From positions 3,100,001 to 3,164,000 of the forward strand of contig NC_085885.1 in NCBI RefSeq assembly GCF_035222275.1: a stretch of DNA of 64,000 nucleotides. Direction: 5' to 3'. Numbering within the stretch: the stretch's first letter is position 1; the number at the start of each line of letters is the position of its first letter. Below, one piece after another: positions 1 through 10,270 of this stretch. Source of the stretch: Podospora bellae-mahoneyi (Eukaryota > Ascomycota > Sordariomycetes > Sordariales > Podosporaceae). A program made the position numbers and the translations under genes. The notes below the pieces were generated by a model. That model was not told where the DNA came from. It saw only the letters and a program-made list of their open reading frames with translations, and did not search any database.

Positions 1-854
1 TGAAGCGCCGACGGAGAGACCTGAGATATCAACAGTCAGTCCAGAGAGGCTAGAACTTTGGCTACATCCGGAGAGTTGCCGCTGCTAGAGCGGTGCGTCG
101 TCGCCGTCAGCTGAGCCGCAGAAGCGCTTATGCAGGTGTATCCCCTTGGTCATTAGATGTGATGTGACCTCGCTACCCTCGGTATTAGAGGCTCCTTTTG
201 CCTAGACCCGACGTTATCGAATTCCGGGCTCACCACTTCTAGCATGATCAGCTTCTTGGCATACTCTCGCTGCACTATTGGTCAATAGTCAAAGTTGCGT
301 GATTCCTTTACGCCCGCACCGCAAAGAGGAGTGAAGTCGTGTGGCGCTGGGTAGCATTATTGAACGAGCTGAGCAGATATTTCCGTTCTTCAACGATTCC
401 TGCCGATTAGGCAGGTTACGTTCAAATGTGAAGTCTACAAGGCACGCTGGCACTTTGGTACTAGTGCATCACGATTGGTACCTGGGTTGGCTTTCTTTCA
501 GACCGAGCTGACTTGCCGACATCCGTGCCTTGGACAGAATGGGTGTGTATGGTCGTGTTGGATGAATACACGTACCTAGGTACATATGTACCCACTCCAT
601 TGGGTGACTACCTAGGTACGTATATCCTGTCATGTCTCCAGGATTTTTAGACGGCACAAATACCATCTCGCTGAACATCAATGTGGCCGAGAGAATGTTC
701 ATCATCTCGTCAGCTCAAGGAGGCATTCAGAGTTTTCATGCTTGCAGTTATTTGATGGCCCTCTGAGTCTTCCCCTTTGCTTCTACCAGGAGTTGGCCTT
801 GCTTCATCATCATGACGAAGAGAGACAAGAAGCCGTCAACTAATCCGCCAAAGG
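1..854. other. Intergenic, no gene seen
   Basis: I see no supportable coding region here; the open frames are short and have no continuing exons. Around 569-632 there is an imperfect inverted arrangement of ACCTAGGTA palindromes, a motif also seen in other spacers of this window (about 3,890-3,950 and 55,718-55,730). Confidence 0.6.
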
Positions 855-3495
855 ATGATGGTCCGAAAAAAACGACCAAGCCGATCACCAAGCAAACTAT
901 CAAGCTGGTTTCTCTACAACCCGACAAGCGGAAGACCAAGCAGAACACCAAGCAGACCACCAAGCATAACAACAACCAGACCATCAATCAGAACCACGGT
1001 CAGCCCACCAGACGAAATAGACCACCCGCTGGATCAGCGAGAGGTAATGCGAAGAAAAATGGCACAAAGAGTAAGCAAGCCACTAACAGCAGCAGTGGCC
1101 TGGAACTGACTCCTTGAATTTCCTAGACTTTAACTACCTTGTCGAAGAGTTGGAATTGCCTGATGGCAAAACGTACTTGGAGCTTGCGACAAGCCCCCTA
1201 GACACTGACGAACTCGGAGGAGGGGAGCAAACATTTGAATTTCAAGGTTTGTCCCAGTAACGACCTATCCGGCCGGTAATAATGTTCGCATCACTTACAA
1301 CAGTAAATAGAAGGATTCATGGTGGAGGGAGACCAAACTCCTCTTTCCCCATTCACATGGGGGGCTGCTGCACAAAGCTCTGGAAGGACAAGATCGAAAA
1401 CAGTTTCCTGGCCTCTAGTATTTTCCTTGCTGTCAGACCCCACTGATGCGGACGCACCGCTCAAGAACAAGATTGCCATCGTGAAAGACAAGGGGCCTGA
1501 CGACGATGAGCCCGTCGACGAGGTAGGCATATCACCATCATACGCCTCGTCTCTTGAATTCTGGTGCTGACTTGTATACCAGAATTACTCGTACAATTTG
1601 TTCACATATGCGGATGCCTCTCAACAGTCTAGCAACAAATATGTGTTTTCCGGAAGCAACCAATCTGTCATACCAGGTGGCCACGTCATGTCTAACACCT
1701 TCATCCCGCTTAAGATCTTGGACACCCGGCTTTGCGGTGACTGGCCGGGGCGCCAACAGGCCTATACGCGAGACTGGCTGACATTTTGCGCTTTTACTGT
1801 CGCTCTCGAACTGGAGAAGCCCGATCAGGACCAACGCAATATTCATGACTTGCTACCGAATGAACTTGTGCCAAAGTATCAGGATCCCGAAGAACTGAAA
1901 AGAAAGCTTTCTCAGTGGGATGGATCGCACTTGGTAGCCCGAGACAGTGCTGGGAGCGTCCCGGCCATGGCCGGCGCCAAGTTTCTTTATCATCTTCTAC
2001 ATCGCGATGACATGAAGTCGATGTCGGCGTCGAAGTTGGCAAGACATATTTTCATCCGGTGGTGCCGTAAGTCCACATTGGAAATCTCTAGCCCCCTTTT
2101 CCAGCGCTTACCCAGTTGCAGTTGTTGCTCATATTGCCGCCTCTGTCGCAAAGGAGCCATTTTCCGTCAAGGCGCGATTCTGGAAGATTCCCAAAGAAGC
2201 TGTCCTCAACCGCAATTCGGAGCTGGTCTATCAGATGGTGCCAGATCTGTTGACATGGACCGTCAAATCCGAAATTTTGCGAGACAAGAGCATATCCAAG
2301 GATCTGATTAACTCCCTAAAACTTTTCGATAATCAGGGTCACCGGAAGAAAATCAATGAAAAGTGGGGGAAGTTCATGACCATGGTCTTTGATGCAGCCA
2401 CTGTGCCGGGCATAAAAGCCCGACTCGCACTCCCCACGGACAACCTGCAGAACATGGTCTTGCTCGGCTCTCATCCTCAGGGTTACTACAACACGTACAT
2501 TGAGAAAAACGACCTGAAATTGTTGATTTCGAAGGGCTATACGTGGGGCAGCAGCCATCCGTTTCCCACCAACATGCAGCCTGATGCCATTGTCCCTTTT
2601 CCCAGAGGCACAAGACTGATCAAGCCCAGTGTCTATGCCACTAAGCCAACGACCATTTCCAAGACAAATATCAAGATTGCAGGCAACTGGCCCCGGATAC
2701 GAACCCAGAATGCTGTTATGGACAACATCAGCGCAAACGAGGCAAGTCATATCCGTACTCTCAACATCTCCCACGGACGGCTAACCCAAGACAGATTGCC
2801 TTCAAGATATGGGACCATGATACACTGACTCCACGCCCAGCTGAGGTAGGTACAGCATGATGGGGAAACAGAGAGGACATTGCTGTCGTACAACGAAAAC
2901 TAACTCCGCGTGACCCAGTGGCTTCATCGCTCCGCTTACTCCTTTGGAGGGAATGGGAAGCCAGACTCTGCACAAGAGCCGGAAAACCTTGTGTTTGGGA
3001 CTTTCGAAGCCAACACCGAGATGATAAGGTAGCCAGTGGAGATTCCTTGCGGTTTCTGTGTGACTTGGATGGGCTGACAGTTTCCGTAGGTTCGAGTCTT
3101 ATCTGAAGCGAATCGCCAATGGGACGTTCAAGACTGAGACCGAGGTGACGCTGAGAACAGAAGTGAGCACGCATGACAGCAAGGTCGGTAACGGTAAGAG
3201 TCTACCATGGCTCACTCCGCAACTGTTCTACCAATGGAGTTTCCATCTCAACGAGATCTGCGGCTCCGCAGTCCTCAAAAACCCAACGCAGGGGCAGATC
3301 AGGAGGGTCAAGACTTTTGATCTCTTCTCCCAGAGTCACCCCATGCTGTTTGAGGTAGACGTTGATGAAGTATTCGATGCAAAGCTAGCCGACGCGGACA
3401 AGGAGTTGAGGGATGTAGTGGCCCTGTTTTTGTTCTCCCAGTCTGAGCTTGGGGCTGCATACAACACCAACGCCAACGTACGAAGCAGGCTCTAG
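855..3495 (+). CDS. Unrecognised multi-intron protein
   Basis: I do not recognise this family. The gene was pieced together from consecutive frames joined by GT-AG introns. Exon 1 starts at ATG 855 and has a basic Arg/Ser/Pro-rich N-terminus ending at a donor near 1043. Acidic exon 2 begins near 1095 (motif FLDFNYLVEELELPDG). A third exon runs to about 1526, and a phase-0 intron joins it to the exon at 1582 (NYSYNLFTYADASQQ). Further introns lie near 2070-2114, 2733-2772, 2845-2918 and 3029-3090. The last exon ends at TAG 3493-3495. The product is about 700 residues with no evident signal peptide or membrane segment. The downstream exons are well supported because several splice phases fit; the exact borders of the first three exons are less certain. 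It has a mixed hydrophilic composition and no motif I can assign. Confidence 0.6.
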
Positions 3496-4319
3496 GCTCT
3501 ACATGGGGAAATTGAAGTTGTGGTTGGTTGCTACTTATTTCTCGATAACGCTGGGCTGTGGATTGAAGGGCTGTTTGGGTTTATTGTAGTGGCGGGATCT
3601 CTTTCATCTTTCCCTTGTTGCTTTTGTTTCTTATTTAGATTGACAAATACTATTCCTCGTTTCAAAGCTAGATGAAATGCACCATAGTAATCGTCGCCGC
3701 CTCTAGTCAAGCTGTCTCACCAGTTCATTGCTGTATCTGTCCACCTGCCCTTCTGAGACTGATTCTTTGGACATGGATATGGCGTCAAAACACTAAATTC
3801 CGACCAGTTTCAAGCAGAGAAATCCATGTGAGGAAAATACCACGACCGTAAACACCACTTCTACCTTTCACATCAGGTACCTTGCAACCCAAAAGAAGTA
3901 CCTAACATACCTAGTTTCGCGTGAATGTATTCATATAGGTAGGTACGGATGATATCGTCCATTTTTTCAGCCATCAACCATTCCTGTAAGGATTCTTTTT
4001 GCTGGCAGGTGAGACTGTGTCTCAGGGGTATTCAGGGGCATCTCTCCGTGTATATATTCAACCATCAACCTCTTCATCGTATGTCTAGACAGTCAATTAA
4101 GTCTCATTACCATATCGTTCAGCATATTTACATGAGGTAATGACTTGCAAGTTGAAAAATTCTATTCTGTTTTTGTTCTCTTATAAGTTGTAGTTCCTCT
4201 TCAAGATGACAAGTACAACTCGATAATCCCCTGAGACCAACCCCAATCCTGAGCCCTTCCTGTTACATTTCTTTGCATTCCCCTCTCCCTTTCTACGGAT
4301 CTGGGGGAAAAGAAGATGT
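3496..4319. other. Intergenic between convergent genes
   Basis: This spacer separates the 3' ends of the unknown gene and the lipoxygenase. It contains TACCTACC/TAGGTAGGTAC-type repeats near 3,895-3,947. No gene is seen. Confidence 0.6.
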
Positions 4320-6655
4320 CTAGATCAAAATGGAAACCGCCGTGTTATCCGGATCCATGACCATGTAAGGGATGCTCCCCTCGCTCATGTTATTGCTCGT
4401 CTGAGTAAACTCGACATCCAGCGCGCGGAGGTCGTCGTGGAACCTCTCACTGATGTCACGCACCGCCTTCTCCTTAGTGGTCTGGGCGTACTTGCGTGAC
4501 CACCACTGCGACTGCGCAAAGGAGATGAGACTGCGCTCCGTGGAAACCTGTCGCGATGGGTTAGTGTCATGTTTTCGAAGAGACAAAGAAAAGTACACAC
4601 CTTATAAGACAACAACCAAGGGATCTGCGCAGCCAACAACCACTGCCTCTGACGGCCAATAGGCAGCGCCTTGACAAGATCGGCCTCCTCGTACCCCTTC
4701 AACTGGTCGAGGGTAGTTGGTGGCGGGGAGCAAAGACAGGGCGGCTTGGCAATGACAAACACCTGGTAAAAGTTCTGGAGGTAGTTGACAGCCGAGTGGA
4801 AAGGCGCAGCGATATGAATGCTCATCGTCACAGCATCGATCAGCTGGTCAAGTGTGGTGATGGTAGGGAAAGTCTTGATGTGGGCTGCTGTCTGCACCTC
4901 GGTGTACCACGCCTTGATGATCTCGCACTTGCTAATAACGGCGTCGGCCGTGGCTTCAGTGTAGTACGTGAGGAGCATGCTCTTCACATACCGGCGGATG
5001 CAGTACCACATGGACAACATGTTCTTGGCATAGGCGTAGTTGCGGTATTGTGGCGCCGCCAGACCCTCGGCGGTGTTGGGAAACCCACGGCTTGCGAGGT
5101 CGTTGGGAATGTAACGCCCAACGTAGTCAAAGCTCTCAAACTCGGACCGGACATACTGGTAAAGGTTATCGGGCTTGACTCCAACGATGTCTTTGATGAT
5201 CTGAGGAACCAGTGTGGCGCGCGCGGCCGCGTTGAGCGACAGTGTCTTGAACCAGTGGGGCGAGAGCAAGCGGTAAATAATGTGCTCCATGGGCACAGTG
5301 CGGTGGGTGGCCACAATCAGGGCTTCCTCGACGAGATGTGCCTGCGTGAGATGGACGCTCACCTCGTGCCGGAGAAAGTCAGTGACCTGCGCACACGTCT
5401 TCGCATAGCGCCATGGCCAGTCATGCTCCTCACCCTCCGAGGAGTCCGTTGGCAGCATGCGCTTGTTGAAGATGGTAACTGATGTCGCCAGACTGTCACC
5501 CTTGTAGTCGGTGCAGATGGCGATGGGGTGCAGCTCGCCGGTGGGGTGCAGTTGGAAGAGAGTGACGGCGGCGCAACCCCAGCTGTCATCCGACTTTGGC
5601 TCCTTGTTGAACAGGGTCTCATTCTGGTCGACTCCCAAACTACGGCGGATGTTACGCGCATCCTGGACATACAATGTCGCGGGATCAATGGTCGGCAGGA
5701 TGGTGGCCCATTTGTCGTAGCCACCTTGCTTTGCAGCGGCTATGAACTCGTTGAGGAGGGCCTCTGGCACGACGGTAATACTGGTTGGGTTGGTGCCGGT
5801 GAAGGACTGGTCGGCGAAGCGGCGATCGGTGAACCAGTCAGGCAATAAGCCAATATTCTTCCCCTCCTCGATGTCTGTAGGAGACTTGCGGTGCGACCTG
5901 TTGTACTCCTCGATCTGCTTGATAGTGCCGTCCATGGGGCTGCCGTTGAAGGCGCGCTGAAGAATGCTGATTCCCCAGTCGGCCGTCTTGCCGTACCAAG
6001 TATCAGGCACGAGCTTGGCAATCATGAGCAAAGTGTTTGCCAGGCCGAGCCTGTTGAAAAGATCGGTCTGTGAGACTTGGTCCTCGCGCGGGATAGTCTG
6101 GAGATGAGGAGGATACTGGGCTGGCGTGCCATCCCTGTTGGTTGGGTAGTCGGACCACTGGTACAACTCCTTCTTCAAGTCCTTCTCAACGTAACGAGGG
6201 AGGGTTGGCTCAATCTGCAGAGCATCAAAGTATGTTTCGTAACTACAATTTGTCAGTACGCCTCAGTCGCGTTCGGAAACGCAAGTTTAAGAAAGAGGTG
6301 TGAAACCAAGAACTCTAACCTTCGTTCGATACGGGCATACGCGTGGGTCAGCGCCGCCTGGGTTCCCGTGTAGGTGCCCTTTGTGACATCGCCATCTGCG
6401 AGCTTGACCATCTCATTGTCGAAGACACCTGGGTCAATATCCAGAAACTTCTCTTCGCCGATACTGAGATTCCGTTTCTCTGTCAAGTCTCCGTTAGAAC
6501 AGGGCTTCACAAACAGTCGATAGGCCTTGAAATAGAGACAACATACCATTCTTCTCATCAATATCTGGCTGCGCAAGAATATCTTCGGGCTTCGCAACAG
6601 CCTCCACCACGCTTGGAGGGGGAATGGGAAGGGGGGCGTCAATAATGGTGCTCAT
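4320..6655 (-). CDS. Lipoxygenase
   Basis: Lipoxygenases insert dioxygen into polyunsaturated fatty acids such as linoleate to give hydroperoxides, the precursors of fungal oxylipins. Four exons (6655-6547, 6479-6320, 6242-4601, 4547-4320) join in frame to 712 residues, within the usual size for fungal enzymes. The metal-ligand pattern is visible: an H-x4-H helix motif (HLTQAHLVEEA), a later H-x3-N motif (HSAVNYLQNF), and a protein ending in Ile, whose terminal carboxylate is the last metal ligand in this family. Removing the 53-nt last intron is what gives the proper Ile terminus. There is no signal peptide, unlike the secreted manganese lipoxygenases, so an intracellular enzyme is likely. 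Iron versus manganese cannot be decided by eye. The start at 6655 was chosen because MSTIID fits the exon; an upstream in-frame ATG at 6685 is possible. Confidence 0.9.
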
Positions 6656-7236
6656 GATGACGGTTGCAGATTGTTGGTAGGGCAAATGTGAGGATTTGAA
6701 GAGGTCAAGTTGTTGTGTTGCGAGTGTTTCCAGAAGAGCGAGACCGTCATCTTATATACTTTTTCCTGTCGTCTTATCCATCTCGCTGGACTTTACTCGC
6801 ACCACGACGAGCCGGCCCCAGACGCTCACGACTGCGTCTTCCGCGGTCTGGGCCTCAGAAACGCCCCCAATGCTGCAAGGGAGAGCCCAGACCATCCGTT
6901 CAGCTGTGTATTTGATCCGTGGGCGTGCACTTGGATTTGTTGACAACACTGTGAGTATCCTGGATTCCCTGCTCGACGAGAATTCTAGTCCTATGAACTA
7001 GGAACAGAAACGGGACTCTGCATCTGATAGCTGCGGAGGAGTCCCGACGCGGCTTCTCAGCTTGCCATTGGGGTCGCCGCTATGCGATATTGAGACAGCC
7101 CCACCGCTCAGCTCGCAGTTTGAAGCGTTGACTTTGCCTCTTGGAGGAGACATGCGTTGATATAGGCGAATGGGGTGTGAGTAAATTGTGGGGTTGTGTC
7201 GAGCTAGAAACGATCTTGCATACGTTAAGCTTTTTT
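6656..7236. promoter_or_regulatory. Lipoxygenase upstream region
   Basis: This is the 5' flank of the lipoxygenase on the minus strand. Several short overlapping open frames here are not convincing. No specific regulatory site is recognised. Confidence 0.4.
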
Positions 7237-7542
7237 CTATCGACCCGCACCGAGTTCTAGATTCCGCCATGCCATTAGCTTGTCAATAAGACCCTGTAAC
7301 CGAACCACCTGTGACCTCTCAGACATATTATCCCGGCGTGCCCGGCTGAGTGGTTTATCGACACGGTTGAGTCTCATGATAAAACGACGACAGCGAATTA
7401 TTTTGCTTCTGTTTATAAGCCAGAGGACAGCAATGATGGGGAGTGAAGTGGCAGCGAAGATAAGAGCGTGGGTGGGACACTGATGCCGCGGACAAGAGAA
7501 GAGGCAAACCGGATTGGAGGCAGACGCTTGGGCTGAGGACAT
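7237..7542 (-). CDS. Possible small membrane protein
   Basis: This 101-codon frame starts at a proper ATG. One hydrophobic stretch (about residues 27-43, LIFAATSLPIIAVLWLI) is followed by a strongly basic, Arg-rich segment, the pattern of a small single-pass membrane protein with a cytosolic basic tail. No family is recognised and no splice partner is visible. It lies alone between two well-supported genes. It could be a chance open frame. Confidence 0.25.
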   Translation of the reverse strand: MSSAQASASNPVCLFSCPRHQCPTHALIFAATSLPIIAVLWLINRSKIIRCRRFIMRLNRVDKPLSRARRDNMSERSQVVRLQGLIDKLMAWRNLELGAGR

Positions 7543-7824
7543 GCACTTTCCATCTTAGGACGGACTGAGTATTTTTTCCCTTTTCACAACCTTCAAAACT
7601 ATTCCGTTCCCGCCAAATATTGACCTGTTTGTTCTTGCCATGTTTTTTGCCCAAGCCCTAACCCTGTGTTTAGCACACCTCGGCATGTTAAAAAGTGGGT
7701 CGCTCTCACCTGGGCGCTGACCGCGTCAAACCCAATTCCGGTCGATGGCGGGGTTCGTGAAGATCGTGAATGACGTCCGGTTCAACCTCCAATTGCCATC
7801 GACACCCATCATAAGCAAGCGAAA

Positions 7825-8871
7825 ATGGGACCTCAGCCTGGACAAAAGACGGTGCTCATCACCGGGTACGTGTCCCTACCGCATCACAACAAAACCAACC
7901 CCAGTGGAAAGCTCATAAAAGCTCATTGCTGACATCCAATCCCCTCCAAAAGATGCACCCCGGGAGGTATCGGCCATGCGCTATGCCTAGAATTCCACTC
8001 CAAGGGTTAGTCACTCCAACATCATGACCTCTCTCAACCATTACTAACCCTCCCCCCAGGCCTGCACGTCATAGCCACAGCCCGCAACCCATCCGTCCTC
8101 GCCGACCTCGGCGCCCTGGGCATGACCACCCTCCCCCTCGACGTCACAAGCCCCTCCAGCATCAAGACCTGCCACGACCAAGTCTCCGCCCTCACCAACA
8201 ACAAGCTCGACATCCTCGTCAACAACGCCGGCCGCACCCACACTCACCCCGCCACCGACATCGACATCGACGACGTCCGCGAGACCTTTGAGACAAACGT
8301 CTTTGGCGTCATGGCCATGTGCGCCGCCTTTTCCGATCTGCTCATCAACTCCAAAGGTTTAATCATCAATATCGCCTCCCTCGCCGCCATCACCCCCTAC
8401 GTCTTTGGCTCCGTCTACTGCGCCTCCAAGGGTGCCGTTGTGTCGTACTCAAGGACCCTGCGGTTGGAGCTCAAGCCTTTTGGTGTGAGGGTCATGGTTG
8501 CCATGACTGGTACTGTGAGGAGCCAGATCGCGAGCAAGACCCACCGGACGCTGCCTGAGGGAAGTATTTATCAGCGGGTCAAGGAGATCTTTGAGAAGAG
8601 GTTGACGTTCAGCCAGAACAATGCAACTGTCAAGACGGAGGATTATGCGAAGAAGCTGGTGGCTAATGCGCTCAAGCCTGAGTGGCCGCTTATCTTGCGG
8701 TCTTGGTTTGGCAGAGCGGATTGGTTTTGGGCTGGTGGCTGGAGCAAGGGTGTTTGGGCCAGTACTTTCTTTGGGGAGTGGATCTTGGACTTTGTGCTAT
8801 ATCGGTTGATTGGCTTGAAGAAGATGGAACAGGTGTTGAGGGAGGAGGAGAGGAAGAAGAAGCTGACTTGA
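7825..8871 (+). CDS. Short-chain dehydrogenase/reductase (Ayr1-like)
   Basis: An NAD(P)-dependent oxidoreductase of the classical SDR fold. Exons 7825-7865, 7953-8005 and 8060-8871 join to 301 residues. The cofactor-binding glycine motif (VLITGCTPGGIGHAL) is assembled across the first intron. NNAG is at about residue 90 and the catalytic Y-x3-K appears as YCASK. The long C-terminal extension, with two hydrophobic stretches and a basic tail (EERKKKLT), resembles 1-acyldihydroxyacetone-phosphate reductases (yeast Ayr1), which sit on the ER or lipid droplets and act in phosphatidic acid synthesis. The class is secure; the substrate is inferred from overall resemblance. The start is fixed because the Rossmann motif follows within about 12 residues. 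Confidence 0.88.
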
Positions 8872-9040
8872 AAAGCCGTCAGTTGCATAGGCACTCGTAA
8901 TAATCGTCCTCTTCTATTACCGACCACATCATCCGTCTAAAAGCTCCCCTTCTCTCCTCTCATCCGTCTGCACGTAATTAAACACCCACTTCAACATAAA
9001 TAACCATCTCACCAAGAAAGTATCTCTACAAAATCATGTA

Positions 9041-9090
9041 ACGTGCATGATAAGCGAGCGACGCAGATAAGCGAGCGACGCACTCTCCAC
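9041..9090 (+). repeat. Left terminal inverted repeat
   Basis: Fifty bases, the exact reverse complement of 10107-10156. It contains a 17-bp tandem duplication (GATAAGCGAGCGACGCA twice), which may be a doubled transposase-binding site. Confidence 0.9.
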
Positions 9091-9139
9091 CACAACACGT
9101 CTCTTAAATATCTTCTACTACAATTCACCACCAACAACC

Positions 9140-10075
9140 ATGGACGGCCCTTCAAAAGAAACTAGACTTCTTTTTGCCCTCGAAGCTATTCAAAATAAGG
9201 AGGATCTTAGTATCCGTACTACAGCCAAGTTATATAACGTCCCAGAAGTAACCCTCCGCCATAGGCGTAATGGCCGACCAATGCGACGCGATATTCCAGC
9301 CAACTCACGTAATTTAACGGATCTGGAGGAGAAGACGATAGTTTAATACGTCCTTAAGCTATCTACACGTACATTCTTAACTAAATTAAGTGGCGTGGAA
9401 GATATAGCTAACCAACTGCTACGCGTACGCGACGCGCCTCCTATTAGCAAATCCTAGGTCTATAACTTCGTTAAACGCTAGCTATAGCTCCGTACGCGTT
9501 TTACGCGTAGATACGATTATTAGAGGGCTAAGTACGAGGATCTAAAGGTTATTACCGAGTAGTTTACGCTCGTACGGAATACTAAGGCCAAGTACGGTAT
9601 TATAGATAACGATATCTATAACTTCGACGAGACTGGGTTTATAATGGGCATTATCTTCGCAGGTATGGTAGTTAGAACCTCGACTTTAATATTAAGTGCT
9701 ATAGATCAATTTATTAAGGGTACAATAGCTATAATACACCAAGTAGCCCTCTTACAGGCAGAGGTCTCTTCGCTCCGTAAGGCCAATGAGGCACTAAGTA
9801 AGCGCTGGAGAGCTAAAAAAAAAAACACGTGTACGGCTCGGAAGATCACTTACTGTGCAAGATGTATAGGATCTACTGGACCAGAAGGCCGTGGGTGGGG
9901 AGGTAGTGGAAGAAATATAGCCAGATGGCGGTAGTGCAGGGGGGGCTCGTACGAAGGTTCAGTGCTGTGGTGTGTGCGGCAAGCCTGGCCATAATGCCCG
10001 CACTTGCCAGGAGGCTGCAGAAGGGTCTGATTCAGCTGTTACTGACGTAACTGTAGTTGGTTCTTAATGTTGTGG
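9140..10075 (+). pseudogene. Fot1-like transposase, degenerate
   Basis: The first 68 codons from ATG 9140 are intact and show the HTH_psq-like start (ALEAIQNKEDLSIRTTAKLY) of pogo transposases. The frame then meets TAA/TAG codons at several places, including the first at about 9344. The DDE-domain remnant NFDETGF lies at about 9620-9640. After an internal deletion the coiled region (LLQAEVSSLRKANEALSKR) and a Cys/His knuckle at about 9973-10010 remain, in other frames. The stop-rich, AT-biased coding region is what RIP would leave. It is not functional. Confidence 0.8.
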
Positions 10076-10106
10076 TCTAGCAATTGAGGATAGTTATAGT
10101 AAGGTG

Positions 10107-10156
10107 GTGGAGAGTGCGTCGCTCGCTTATCTGCGTCGCTCGCTTATCATGCACGT
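10107..10156 (-). repeat. Right terminal inverted repeat
   Basis: Exact inverted copy of the left end, followed by the TA target duplication. Confidence 0.9.
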
Positions 10157-10270
10157 TACAGAGTAGCCCAAGTATCACACAAAGACAACATCCATTCCCA
10201 GAAAACCATCAACTCAACGATTGTTCAAGCCCCCGGCTCTCCAAGCCCCAACCGCTTCAAAATACCACCC

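Larger units (their letters stand above)
9041..10156 (+). mobile_element. pogo/Fot1-type DNA transposon, internally deleted
   Basis: A 1116-bp element bounded by identical 50-bp terminal inverted repeats and flanked on both sides by TA (9039-9040, 10157-10158), the target duplication of Tc1/mariner-pogo elements. It encodes fragments of a Fot1-like transposase: an N-terminal psq-type helix-turn-helix, a DETGF catalytic-domain fragment and a C-terminal zinc-knuckle-like tail. The middle is missing compared with the roughly 1.9 kb usual for Fot1, and the frame carries several stops. It therefore cannot make transposase. The perfect repeats suggest it was mobilised in trans and fairly recently. 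Confidence 0.85.

Noticed and set aside
569-632. ACCTAGGTA palindromes as a specific regulatory site
   Set aside because: Similar TACCTACC/TAGGTA strings recur in many spacers of the window, so they look like a general intergenic feature rather than a site tied to one gene.
4796-5482. 228-codon plus-strand frame
   Set aside because: Antisense shadow of the lipoxygenase.
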